Positions 27,531-36,346 of a DNA stretch of 64,000 bases are shown here, piece after piece. The first letter of the stretch is position 1, and every line of letters begins with the position of its first letter. A model generated the notes under the pieces. It made no database searches. It was not told where the DNA came from and saw only the letters and a list, made by a program, of their open reading frames with translations. The stretch lies in assembly GCA_027081115.1 (NCBI GenBank), contig JALWLD010000112.1, positions 124,001 to 188,000 of the forward strand, given 5' to 3'. Position numbers and translations under genes: made by a program. Source of the stretch: Sulfurovum sp. (lineage in GTDB: Bacteria > Campylobacterota > Campylobacteria > Campylobacterales > Sulfurovaceae).

Positions 27531-29789
27531 TTAACTTCCTAACCTTTCAAAATCTAACCTGCTAAATCTATAAGAGGATAGCAAAGCAGTACTTAAGCCC
27601 ATGTCAAACGTAGGGTTAACTGCAATGGTTCCTTTCATAGTTGTATCAATCGTAAACACACGATTGAACTGAATATCATCTATTGTAAACGTGATCTTCT
27701 CTCCATCTTTTAATTTGGTTGCTGTAGCAAACTGCTGAGAACCTAAAAGTACTGCCTCTTCTTGCAAAAGTCTTGACTTCGCTGTAAAAGGAGAAAATTG
27801 CTCCACAGGATTACAGTTATAGACCACTGCACCATCGAAACACTCTATCTCTTCTACCTCTTCAATTTTTCTGCTGACAGATACTTTCTGAGGTTTTAAC
27901 ATATATCCTCTATTTTCAGTTCCTACAGCATCAAAATAGTTTGGAAGGTCATCAAATGCGATATTTTCAAACCCTTTGTCTGCTGGCAATACTTGTGTAT
28001 AATCAATCGTATATTCTGCATTGAGGCCCAGAGCATTGGCAATATCATTAAGCACATATCCACCATATTCTAAAGCAACATTCATCGGTACAACACGCTT
28101 ATCTACCGTTGTCAAAGTACCTTCCTGCTGATTCATTGCCGGCATATCAAGATCACCATCTCCCAGAGCAGAGAGTACAAAATCCGCTTTGGCATTGTAA
28201 CCAACACTGTTGCCTTCTACTGCATCATCAAGATCACAAATAAGCGAAATACCCATGGCATTTCCTGCTGGTGGAACACAGATCACATTAAAGTCTGCAT
28301 ACTGTTCAAGCAGTGCCAGAAGTTTTGCTATCTGGGAAGCTCGCGGATGTGCATAGAGATCAGAACCTATAACCAAAGAGAAACCTGACTTTTTAATCAG
28401 TGATTTTCTCAACGCTTCAAGCTCTTCTTCTCCAATGTTACTTTCTGCAGAGAGGTTACCAATATCAAGATCATCAAAAAACTCTCTAATCGTTTTAGGT
28501 AATTCTACTTCTCGTAGTAATTCATCTGCCAAAAGTGCTGCTGCACCCTCTTCGGAGCCGGCTTCATACTTGATGAACTGTGTGACGATATTTTTCATCT
28601 CAAGATCTTCAATCGGATGCATATAGGCAACTCTTGCGCTATGCCACTTACTCGCCATATTGATATGATACTTCACTGTTGGGGAATCATTGTTGATCTT
28701 AGCCCCCATCACGATCACAGCTTTTGACTCAGAAAGACGCTTTAAACTTCCGTTACTCACATGTTTACCCGTGATCTCTGAATAGTCCTGCATAAACTTC
28801 TGATAGGCTCTTGCTTCATGAGATACCAGTTTGAAACCCAACTTCTCCTTGAGGTTTTGCAAAATCAATGCTTCCTCATTTGAAGTTTGAGATGAGAAGA
28901 TGACAGAATCTGCATTTTTAAAAGCTTCTACTGCTTTATCAAATGCCTCTTTGTCTTTACTTACACCCTCATTGGCATAATCAAACCCATATCGTCCTGC
29001 ACCACAAAGATTGGCAAATTCAAAGGTATTGCTTACACGGTAAATTTTTCCATTTTTCACTTCATATGCCATGTCACATCCTCCACCACAATGAGGGCAG
29101 GAAGATGGGATCTTTGTAAGTTCCCATGCATTGGCTGTATATTTGAAGTCTGTACTGACCAAGGCACCTACAGGGCAAACTGCTGCTGCCTCGCCAAGAG
29201 AAGCATAATTCTTCTCCTGTTTGGTGTTAACGATCGTTGAACCGTATCCGCCAAACTGCACTTTAAGTGCTTCATCTCCAGTAATCTCCATAGAGACACG
29301 TACACACTTTTCACACATAATACATAGTGCAGGGTCATACGATACATGTCCCCAGTTCTCTACAGGTCTGTGCTGATCTCTGGCAGTAAATGCCTGCTCT
29401 TCAAGATCAAACTCCATTGTTTTGTTCTGAAGATCACACTCACCACTCTTGTCACAAACACCACATTCAAGCGGATGGTTGACATTATAGAGTTTCATAA
29501 TACTTTGACGTTCCTGGTAGATCTCATCATTATTCGTATTGATCACGGCACCATCAGTTGCTTTTTCCTGACAAGAGAGGATCATCCCATCTACGCCTTC
29601 TACCTCTACAATACACATACGGCATGAAGCGATTGGCTGTACCTTGGTAAGATAACACATGGTCGGGACATAGATGTCATTTTCTCTTGCAATCTCTAAA
29701 ATGGTCTTTCCAAAGGTACTTTTACACACTTTACCATCGATGGTGACAGTGATCTCTTTTCCAATATTTAGTGAATTATGTATGCTCAT
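27531..29789 (-). CDS. nuoG: NADH-quinone oxidoreductase subunit G, first copy
   Basis: 752-aa NuoG with a [2Fe-2S] domain (CYLTKVQPIASCRMC), HPLECGVCDKSGEC for the His-ligated N5, CIMCEKC...VCPVGAL for N4 and CPHCGGGC for N7. Where copy 2 has CSDCGECTAVCP, this one has ASLGEAAAVCP, so the extra ferredoxin-like cysteines are missing. The ATG at 29789 (MSIHNSLN) is preferred: it lies 1 nt after the upstream stop, whereas a longer frame to 29858 would overlap the NuoF-like gene by 68 nt. Confidence 0.9.
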   Translation of the reverse strand: MSIHNSLNIGKEITVTIDGKVCKSTFGKTILEIARENDIYVPTMCYLTKVQPIASCRMCIVEVEGVDGMILSCQEKATDGAVINTNNDEIYQERQSIMKLYNVNHPLECGVCDKSGECDLQNKTMEFDLEEQAFTARDQHRPVENWGHVSYDPALCIMCEKCVRVSMEITGDEALKVQFGGYGSTIVNTKQEKNYASLGEAAAVCPVGALVSTDFKYTANAWELTKIPSSCPHCGGGCDMAYEVKNGKIYRVSNTFEFANLCGAGRYGFDYANEGVSKDKEAFDKAVEAFKNADSVIFSSQTSNEEALILQNLKEKLGFKLVSHEARAYQKFMQDYSEITGKHVSNGSLKRLSESKAVIVMGAKINNDSPTVKYHINMASKWHSARVAYMHPIEDLEMKNIVTQFIKYEAGSEEGAAALLADELLREVELPKTIREFFDDLDIGNLSAESNIGEEELEALRKSLIKKSGFSLVIGSDLYAHPRASQIAKLLALLEQYADFNVICVPPAGNAMGISLICDLDDAVEGNSVGYNAKADFVLSALGDGDLDMPAMNQQEGTLTTVDKRVVPMNVALEYGGYVLNDIANALGLNAEYTIDYTQVLPADKGFENIAFDDLPNYFDAVGTENRGYMLKPQKVSVSRKIEEVEEIECFDGAVVYNCNPVEQFSPFTAKSRLLQEEAVLLGSQQFATATKLKDGEKITFTIDDIQFNRVFTIDTTMKGTIAVNPTFDMGLSTALLSSYRFSRLDFERLGS

Positions 29790-29790
29790 A

Positions 29791-31800
29791 TTACACCGCC
29801 ACCATAGAGATATAGTAACAACGCATACATCTCTCTGCTTCAGAAATAGCTTCTTCACCTGTAAAGCCGAGATTTACCTCTTTGTTGTTTGTCTTACGCT
29901 CATCTACACCGAGTTTTTCACTCTCTGCGCGTGGAATACCAGGCATCCAACCGGTGATCTTCTCTTTTTTGTCATAAACTCTAAGTCTGTTTAAATGGTC
30001 TTCCATGATCTCATCATCTAACAATGTACATTTTCCATCATAGATATAACGAGAAATAACAGAGGCTGCTCTTCTTGCCTGTCCTACAGCATTTACAATG
30101 GTCATTGGACCATATTCACAGTCACCAGCAGCAAAAAGCCCATCTTTAGAAGTCATAAAATCTTTACCATTTGTTAGAATCGAGTTCCATGAAGTCATCT
30201 CAAGGTTCCACTCTTCTGGCAATATCTGTGTATCCAAAGCTTGCGAAACCGCAGGGATCAGATAATCACACTCAATCTCAAAGTCCCCGCCTTCTATTTT
30301 CACCAACTGTGCTCTACCGCCATTAGGATCAGGTACCAATTCAAAACGGTTTACTTTGAGTTTGGTAATGTTTTCACCATCATCAAAGATCTCTTCGATC
30401 GCCGAATGGAAGATAAATTCTACGCCCTCTTCAACTGCTTCATGGTACTCTTCATAGGTTGTATTGCGAATGATCGTCTTTTCATCACGACGATACAGCA
30501 TTACTACCTTTTTCGCACCTTCACGTATGGAGCATCTAACCACGTCCATAGAGGTAAATCCACCACCAACACAGACAACAGTTTTACCTTTAAGTTCATT
30601 GGAAGCCGGAGAACCGATCTTATATTTGTGCCACAAGTTTACCTTGTCAAGCATCTCTATTGCACCCCAGTAACCGCCCATTTTGGTATTTTCATTGGCA
30701 GCACGTACTTTTTTCGAAAGTCTTGCGCCAAATCCAAGCATCACCGCATCATACTCAGCATGTAACTCTTTGAGTCTTTGGGCATCTACTCTATGGTTGT
30801 TGGTAATACTTACAGCTTCCATTTCAAGGACAAGGTCAATATCTTTGTTGTATTTGTCTATAGGCATTCTGTATTCAGGTACACCCACAGCTACTTCTCC
30901 ACCATTTACCGGCAGCTCTTCAAAGATATCTACTTTAATACCCTCCAGTGCCAAATAGTACGCCGCTGTCAATCCCGCAGGTCCTGCACCGATAATGGCT
31001 ACTTTTTTGCCATCGTTTCTTAGAGGTTTGGGTTCAACAGGGTGTAACCAAGGTACTTCATGGTCTGTCTCGTAGTCTGCACCCAAACGCTTCAATTCCA
31101 TAATAGAAATTGGTTCATCCAGGTTGGCACGACGACATGCATCTTCACATGGATGAGGACAAACACGTCCACAAGTATGTGCCAATGGCATCGTTTGACG
31201 TGTCGCAGCCAGTGAGTCAGTAAAGACCATATCTCTTACACCTTCTATATAGGCAGGAATATCAACATGTGCAGGACACATATCTGTACACGGTGCTGTC
31301 ACCTTTGCTATATAAGAGGTCTCTCCGTTATAGTGTTTAGATGGTACTTGTGCATCAATACAGGTATTGAACTGCTCACTATAGTGTTCCATCAGATCTA
31401 AAATAGGTTTAGGTACGGTTTTACCGATCTCACATTTAGAAGTGGTCATCATTGTTTTGGCGATCTCTTTTAAATGCGCGGTATCATCGTGTGTCCCTTC
31501 CCCACGTGCAATTTTGTCGAGTAAATCGTAGAGGATTCTTCCTCCCCATCTACCTGGAGCACAACGTCCACAGGCTTCTGAGTATTCCTGGTACTGCGCA
31601 GCATACTGTGAAGCCAACTCTACGGCATCTATATCTTCATCGAAGATGGCAACACCATCCCAACCTATAAATGCTTTAGAGTTCGTATCTCCATGATATG
31701 TTTCGGGCAGCTTGAACCCAGATTCACCCCACTCTAGGGCTGGTTTACCGCGGTTGTCGATAAACTCGTCCCTCCAAGTAGAGAATACAATGCCTGACAT
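29791..31800 (-). CDS. NuoF-replacing fusion: NuoF C-terminal-like domain plus GltD-like FAD oxidoreductase
   Basis: 669 aa in place of nuoF. Residues about 60-150 resemble the NuoF iron-sulfur domain (EACGRCAPGRWGG...TTSKC), but the third of the four cluster cysteines is glycine. From about 165 the protein is a GltD-type NAD(P)H-FAD oxidoreductase: cluster ligands CTDMCPAHVDIP and CGRVCPHPCEDAC, FAD motif AIIGAGPAGLTAAYY, pyridine-nucleotide motif CVGGGFTSMDVV and a C-terminal FAD segment LFAAGDCEYGP. NuoF's FMN/NADH fold is absent. The position between the NuoE-like gene and nuoG implies electron entry to complex I from NAD(P)H or a ferredoxin; the donor is inferred. Confidence 0.8.
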   Translation of the reverse strand: MSGIVFSTWRDEFIDNRGKPALEWGESGFKLPETYHGDTNSKAFIGWDGVAIFDEDIDAVELASQYAAQYQEYSEACGRCAPGRWGGRILYDLLDKIARGEGTHDDTAHLKEIAKTMMTTSKCEIGKTVPKPILDLMEHYSEQFNTCIDAQVPSKHYNGETSYIAKVTAPCTDMCPAHVDIPAYIEGVRDMVFTDSLAATRQTMPLAHTCGRVCPHPCEDACRRANLDEPISIMELKRLGADYETDHEVPWLHPVEPKPLRNDGKKVAIIGAGPAGLTAAYYLALEGIKVDIFEELPVNGGEVAVGVPEYRMPIDKYNKDIDLVLEMEAVSITNNHRVDAQRLKELHAEYDAVMLGFGARLSKKVRAANENTKMGGYWGAIEMLDKVNLWHKYKIGSPASNELKGKTVVCVGGGFTSMDVVRCSIREGAKKVVMLYRRDEKTIIRNTTYEEYHEAVEEGVEFIFHSAIEEIFDDGENITKLKVNRFELVPDPNGGRAQLVKIEGGDFEIECDYLIPAVSQALDTQILPEEWNLEMTSWNSILTNGKDFMTSKDGLFAAGDCEYGPMTIVNAVGQARRAASVISRYIYDGKCTLLDDEIMEDHLNRLRVYDKKEKITGWMPGIPRAESEKLGVDERKTNNKEVNLGFTGEEAISEAERCMRCYYISMVAV

Positions 31801-32528
31801 TATTTAGCCTTTGCTTCTAAAAAATTTTTAGCATCGTTAACGGAATCTTTAAAATCACCTTTAAAAGAGTATTTTTCTTCCATCATTTGAATCTGTGCAT
31901 CACTCATATTTGCAACATCTGCATACGTAAAAATACCTTCACTGTTCAGTGTTTTCATATATGCTTTTCCTATACCCTTAACTTTAGTCAGGTCATCACT
32001 TTTCGTACTGTTTGATGTCTTCTTTTTAGTTTTATTTTTAGCTTCTGCAGCTGCTTTTTCAGCCTCTTCTTTTTCTGCTTTGGCTTTTGCCTTCGCTTCT
32101 GCTTCTGCCTTTTGGGCTTCTTCTTTGGCTGCTTTGGCTTCTGCAGCCGCTTTTTCAGCCTCTTCTTTGGCTTTTGCTTCAGCTGCTATACGGTCTGATT
32201 CTTCTTTTTCTTCAGCAGCGATTCTCTCTTCTTCTGCTTTTTTCTCCGCTTCAAGTCTTGCAGCTTCGATCTTTTCGGCACGCTCTTTTTGTGTAGCTTC
32301 ATCTACTTTCTTAACCACTACAGTCCAGTCTACTTCATTGAACTTCAATGAGTTCATAAGATCATGTCCTGTTGCTCTGATCACGTCAGCCGACTTTTGG
32401 ATAGAAGAGAAATCTCCTACTTCAAAAAGGAATATCCCTACTTCGCCAACTTTAATACCTTTATCGATAAGCTCAACCATTCTGTCATAAAAATCATCTT
32501 TTAAATGTCTTAAATCATATCTTTGCAT
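31800..32528 (-). CDS. NuoE-replacing protein with coiled coil and helix-hairpin-helix tail
   Basis: 242 aa at the nuoE position. Residues 1-80 ([47 protein letters not shown]) resemble the short NuoE substitute of H. pylori and Campylobacter (HP1264/Cj1575c type) and have none of the [2Fe-2S] cysteines of true NuoE. Residues about 85-180 are an Ala/Glu/Lys coiled coil of imperfect AEAKAK units. The end ([15 protein letters not shown]...) is a helix-hairpin-helix fold seen in some NuoE and ribosomal protein extensions. Its start meets the nuoD stop 8 nt upstream. The role is probably structural. Confidence 0.65.
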   Translation of the reverse strand: MQRYDLRHLKDDFYDRMVELIDKGIKVGEVGIFLFEVGDFSSIQKSADVIRATGHDLMNSLKFNEVDWTVVVKKVDEATQKERAEKIEAARLEAEKKAEEERIAAEEKEESDRIAAEAKAKEEAEKAAAEAKAAKEEAQKAEAEAKAKAKAEKEEAEKAAAEAKNKTKKKTSNSTKSDDLTKVKGIGKAYMKTLNSEGIFTYADVANMSDAQIQMMEEKYSFKGDFKDSVNDAKNFLEAKAK

Positions 32529-32536
32529 AGTCTCTC

Positions 32537-33766
32537 CTATCTGTCAACTTCACCGAATACGATGTTGGTAGTACCAATGATCGTAACGACGTCTGCTATA
32601 TATGTGCCTACAAGAATATCTTGAAGCAATCCTGTGTGGAAGAAACTCGGTGCTCTACATTTCAGTCTGTAAGCATATGGCTCACCTTCTGATTTGATAT
32701 AGAAGCCCAGCTCACCTTTTGGCGATTCTGTTGGTACATACACTTCACCTTTTGGCGGTCTCATACCCTGTGTAACCAATACAAAGTGCTGCATCAATGC
32801 ATAGTTTTGTGTCATGATCTCTTCTTTAGGAGCAGAGATGTACTGTGGCGCATGTGCCATGAGCTGAGGCTCAGTATCTTTATACATAGGTATAAGTTGT
32901 CTAATGATTCTTGTTGACTGTCTTATCTCTTCCATATAAAGTCTATAACGTCCGTAAGAATCACATCTGTCTGAGACAGGTACATCAAAGTCAAGCTCAC
33001 CATACAATTCGTACGGCTCCTCTTTTCTGATATCCCACTTTACGTTTGACCCTCTAAGCATTGGACCTGTACATCCCCAAGAGAGTGCATCTTCTGCAGA
33101 GATAACCCCTACATCTTCCAGACGCATCTTCCAGATTCTGTTCTCTGTAAGCAATGCTTCATACGTATGTTCCACTTCATGATCTACTTTTGCACAGAAT
33201 GTCGCCATATTTTCCAACCAACCAGCAGGAAGATCCAAAGGAACTCCACCGATACGTACAGAAGAGTGTGTCAATCTCGCGCCACAATAGTCTTCCATCA
33301 AATCCATTGCAAATTCACGCTCACGGAATGCATACAGGAATACTGACATTGCACCAACATCCAGTGCGTGTGTAGCAACAAAGAAGAGGTGTGAGATAAC
33401 TCTGTTGAGTTCAAGTAACATCGTTCTGATCACCTGTGCTCTTCTTGGTGCTTCTATACCAAGCAGTTTTTCTACTGCTAATGCATAAGCATAGTTGTTC
33501 GATGTAGAAGCAATATAGTCAAGTCTGTCCGTAGTTGGCAAAAACTCGTTATAGGTCATATTTTCTGCCATTTTTTCGATACCTCTGTGAAGGTAACCGA
33601 TATCCGGATAGGCTTTAACCACCTGTTCACCGTCCAGTTCAAGAACCAGTCTTAACTGACCGTGAGCAGAAGGGTGCTGAGGACCGAAGTTGATGACCAT
33701 GGTATTGTCATCACGCTCAAAATTGAGGTTTTCAAAAAATGGCGTTAATTTATTTGGTTGTTGCAT
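32537..33766 (-). CDS. nuoD: NADH-quinone oxidoreductase subunit D
   Basis: 409-aa 49-kDa-type subunit that forms the quinone site with NuoB. The [17 protein letters not shown] loop near residue 31 carries the conserved histidines, and the NiFe-hydrogenase-like fold shows [12 protein letters not shown] and the C-terminal [13 protein letters not shown]. It lies 9 nt after nuoC. Confidence 0.96.
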   Translation of the reverse strand: MQQPNKLTPFFENLNFERDDNTMVINFGPQHPSAHGQLRLVLELDGEQVVKAYPDIGYLHRGIEKMAENMTYNEFLPTTDRLDYIASTSNNYAYALAVEKLLGIEAPRRAQVIRTMLLELNRVISHLFFVATHALDVGAMSVFLYAFREREFAMDLMEDYCGARLTHSSVRIGGVPLDLPAGWLENMATFCAKVDHEVEHTYEALLTENRIWKMRLEDVGVISAEDALSWGCTGPMLRGSNVKWDIRKEEPYELYGELDFDVPVSDRCDSYGRYRLYMEEIRQSTRIIRQLIPMYKDTEPQLMAHAPQYISAPKEEIMTQNYALMQHFVLVTQGMRPPKGEVYVPTESPKGELGFYIKSEGEPYAYRLKCRAPSFFHTGLLQDILVGTYIADVVTIIGTTNIVFGEVDR

Positions 33767-33775
33767 GCTCTCCCC

Positions 33776-34558
33776 TTACTTTCTCTCATCTAATGTCTTA
33801 GATGAAGTGGTATAGTCAACTAAAACTGTTTCACTGTATTCAATCGCTTGTTCTTTCTCTCCTTGAGAGATATCTGCATCAAATGGTACTTCATATCCTA
33901 CTCTTGAGAAACGTTTTGTGTCATATCTGTCGATACGTGCAGCATCTCTGTTCTCAGGTCCGATCACATCTCTGTACTCTTTACCAAAGATCTTGTCTAC
34001 TTCATACCATGAAGCAAATTCATCTCCATGCAGTGGGTAGGTCTTAAGCAGTGGATGCCCTTCCCAGTCATCTGGCATAAGAATACGCTTAAGGAATGGA
34101 TGGTTGTTGACTTTAATACCGAACATATCGAACATTTCACGCTCAGCAAAGTTTGCCGACTTGTAAAGAGAAGTGATTGACTCGATCGCTTCTCCTTTTT
34201 TAATACGACAAACTACTCTGACTCTTTTTGCTTCTGTAATATTAAGCAGCTGATAAAAGAGTTCAAACTCTCCATCCTGTGCCAAATAATCTACAGCCGA
34301 CTGCTCGGAGCACTGTGTATAACCACACTTCTCTTTAAGCACGCGCATCACTTCAACATTTTTTGTTGCATCAATATGTACAACCAACTGTCCGATCTCA
34401 ACATAAGACTCTTTTGAGAGTTTTCCCAACGCTTTTAGCACAGCTGCAAAATGCGATTCTGCTTCTACTTCTACTCTAGGTACACGTGGTGCCACCCAGT
34501 ATCTGTCCGTATAATACGATTTGGCCTGAACATTATCTTTGGGTACGTATTTTCTCAT
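33776..34558 (-). CDS. nuoC: NADH-quinone oxidoreductase subunit C
   Basis: 260-aa 30-kDa-type subunit. The signature SANFAEREMFDMFGIKVNNHP and RILMPDDWEGHPLLKTYPL are clear. An N-terminal extension of about 60 residues and a C-terminal tail of about 50 flank the core. It overlaps nuoB by one base. Confidence 0.93.
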   Translation of the reverse strand: MRKYVPKDNVQAKSYYTDRYWVAPRVPRVEVEAESHFAAVLKALGKLSKESYVEIGQLVVHIDATKNVEVMRVLKEKCGYTQCSEQSAVDYLAQDGEFELFYQLLNITEAKRVRVVCRIKKGEAIESITSLYKSANFAEREMFDMFGIKVNNHPFLKRILMPDDWEGHPLLKTYPLHGDEFASWYEVDKIFGKEYRDVIGPENRDAARIDRYDTKRFSRVGYEVPFDADISQGEKEQAIEYSETVLVDYTTSSKTLDERK

Positions 34559-35076
34559 TACACTAACCTCAAATTTTGTTTTGTATTGTTATTCATATTC
34601 GCAGACTCTCTTCTAATCTTCTTCTGAAGCATCATCAATGCGTACTGAAGGGTCTCAGGTCTTGGTGCACACCCCGGAAGATAGATGTCAACAGGAATGA
34701 TTCTGTCTACACCCTGTACTGTTGCATACGTGTTGAACATACCACCTGTGTTTGCACAAGATCCCATAGAGATGACCCATTTAGGTTCTGTCATCTGGTC
34801 ATACAGTCTTCTTGCGAACTCTGAGTGCTTTTTAGAGAGTGTTCCTGCAAGGATCATCACATCTGCCTGTCTCGGAGATGCTCTAAAGATCGTACCCATT
34901 CTGTCAAAGTCATAACGGGATGCTCCCGATGCCATCATTTCAATCGCACAACATGCGAGTCCATAAGTAAGCGGCCAAAGTGAGTTTGAACGCCCCCAGT
35001 TTACGAGTTTGTCTACCGAAGTCAGTGCTATCGGCAAGCCTGCTGATGAGGCGTAATTTACTTGATGCTGTGCCAT
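34558..35076 (-). CDS. nuoB: NADH-quinone oxidoreductase subunit B
   Basis: 172 aa holding the terminal N2 cluster. Ligands are the adjacent cysteines in [11 protein letters not shown] and those in GSCANTGG and [10 protein letters not shown]. It overlaps nuoA by 19 nt. Confidence 0.96.
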   Translation of the reverse strand: MAQHQVNYASSAGLPIALTSVDKLVNWGRSNSLWPLTYGLACCAIEMMASGASRYDFDRMGTIFRASPRQADVMILAGTLSKKHSEFARRLYDQMTEPKWVISMGSCANTGGMFNTYATVQGVDRIIPVDIYLPGCAPRPETLQYALMMLQKKIRRESANMNNNTKQNLRLV

Positions 35077-35447
35077 TCAAGTGCTCCTTTTTTCCATGCA
35101 TATACGAATCCGATCGTAAGTAGTAGTATAAATAGTATCATCTCTGCAAAACCGAACCAACCGAGCAATTTAAAGTCGATCGCCCATGGGAACATAAAGA
35201 TGATCTCCACATCAAACAAAATAAATAGAAGTGCTATCAGGTAGAACTGTACCGAAATTGTGTTTGGCTGTTTTGTTACTTCAGGTCCACACTCGTAGAT
35301 GGTAAGTTTTAGCTTCTCTGTGTCGAGTTTAGCCATCTTTCTACTAACGAATCTTGCCAAAGCCAGTGTTGCCGGAAAGGCTATTACTGTCAATGCAAAC
35401 AGTACAAATACACCGAAATACGGATGCTCTGTAATTACATGAGTCAT
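35058..35447 (-). CDS. nuoA: NADH-quinone oxidoreductase subunit A
   Basis: 129 aa with three membrane helices and the conserved loop [15 protein letters not shown] near residue 50, whose cysteine lines the quinone entrance. It is the first gene of the operon; the 208-bp spacer upstream holds a TATAAA on the minus strand (35526-35531) and a near-palindrome at 35507-35523. Confidence 0.95.
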   Translation of the reverse strand: MTHVITEHPYFGVFVLFALTVIAFPATLALARFVSRKMAKLDTEKLKLTIYECGPEVTKQPNTISVQFYLIALLFILFDVEIIFMFPWAIDFKLLGWFGFAEMILFILLLTIGFVYAWKKGALEWHSIK

Positions 35448-35506
35448 ATTAATCCCTTAACTATATTAATTCTTCTCTTCACTGACGTACTATTTGCGAC
35501 AACGAG

Positions 35507-35531
35507 AGTATTCTCAGAATATTGCTTTATA
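35507..35531 (-). promoter_or_regulatory. Candidate nuo operon promoter and operator
   Basis: Minus-strand TATAAA at 35526-35531 would start transcription near 35519. Overlapping that point is a 17-bp near-palindrome AGTATTCT-C-AGAATATT (35507-35523). The placement suggests a repressor site, but no regulator can be named. Confidence 0.35.
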
Positions 35532-35694
35532 CTAACCAAAAGATGATTAAAGTTGTTTGCTAAGATAAGAACAAGCCCTCCTTACTTTTCTACAATGTAA
35601 CTATGTGAAACAAAAAAATATTGATACAATACGGGAAAAATTATAAGACTATTTTATGAACAATATAAATATGAGTAGTCAAAACGGAGAAAAG

Positions 35695-36108
35695 ATGAAA
35701 GAGAACAAAAAAGTAACCAATATCCTTTACTGGATCGCTATGGCAGGTATTGCCCTCTATTTTTCCTATACCAAAGGATGGATACTTGCAGATTTTGAAT
35801 TCATAACACCAAAACAGGCACAGGTCCTCATAGAAAAAGACCAAAACGTAACACTTTTGGATGTCAGAACAGTAGATGAGTTCAAAGAGGGTCACATACG
35901 AGGGGCCACACTCATTCCTCTTGGCAAACTTGAAGCAAACCTTCTGAAGTTAAAAGATTCCAAAAACAAACAGATAGTAGTTTACTGCCGTTCTGGAAGT
36001 AGATCTGTTGCTGCATCACGTATCTTGAAAGCTCACGGGTTTACCCCTCTCAATGTAAAAACAGGGATGATCGGATTGCTGGGTACGGATTTGGAGATTG
36101 TGAAATAG
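35695..36108 (+). CDS. Membrane-anchored rhodanese-like protein
   Basis: 137 aa. One N-terminal membrane helix (about 9-26, ILYWIAMAGIALYF) precedes a rhodanese domain with the active-site loop CRSGSRS (catalytic cysteine near residue 97) and the preceding VRTVDEFKEGHIRGA. Such proteins carry sulfane sulfur; in a sulfur-oxidising relative that would be a natural role. The ATG at 35695 is chosen because GGAG lies 5 nt upstream; in-frame ATGs at 35656 and 35671 lack a ribosome site. It stands alone between nuoA and a convergent AAA+ gene. Confidence 0.8.
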   Translation: MKENKKVTNILYWIAMAGIALYFSYTKGWILADFEFITPKQAQVLIEKDQNVTLLDVRTVDEFKEGHIRGATLIPLGKLEANLLKLKDSKNKQIVVYCRSGSRSVAASRILKAHGFTPLNVKTGMIGLLGTDLEIVK

Positions 36109-36346
36109 ATATATTGTTCACTGTACAAAAAGCACAGTCTGAAAGGTAAGTATTGATAAAATTTCGATAAGAGACACCTTCTTTTTTTTACCAATATTTT
36201 ACAATACACTATCATATTTACTTTACTGTTTTGACTTTTTCAAAGATCACTTTTTTATGACCATAAGGACACAGGGGAGTACCTCCTCTTAATCCGAGTC
36301 TGTCCCCTGACGGCACTGCCCCACAACGATGAAGAACAAAGTAAAA
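36109..36346. other. Intergenic region with mutually exclusive hairpins
   Basis: 238 bp between convergent genes. A GC-richer core has two alternative stems: AGGGGAG/CTCCTCT (36273-36289) and CAGGGGA/TCCCCTG (36272-36278 with 36303-36309), which share the left arm and cannot form together. A small GGCA/TGCC hairpin follows near 36312. It could be a terminator, a small RNA or a remnant repeat. No open reading frame of note is present. Confidence 0.35.

Noticed and set aside
27531-29858. Longer nuoG copy 1 starting at 29858
   Set aside because: The extra 23 residues (containing LWWRC) would overlap the NuoF-like gene by 68 nt. The ATG at 29789 fits the family start and a 1-nt operon gap.
32080-32490. 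136-codon Ala/Ser-rich plus-strand frame
   Set aside because: It is the complement of the Ala/Glu/Lys coiled coil in the NuoE-like protein and has no independent support.
36261-36330. Known riboswitch or SRP/6S RNA in the rhodanese/AAA+ spacer
   Set aside because: Compared by eye with fluoride, SAM and SRP consensus features, none fit, and the region lies at the 3' ends of both genes.
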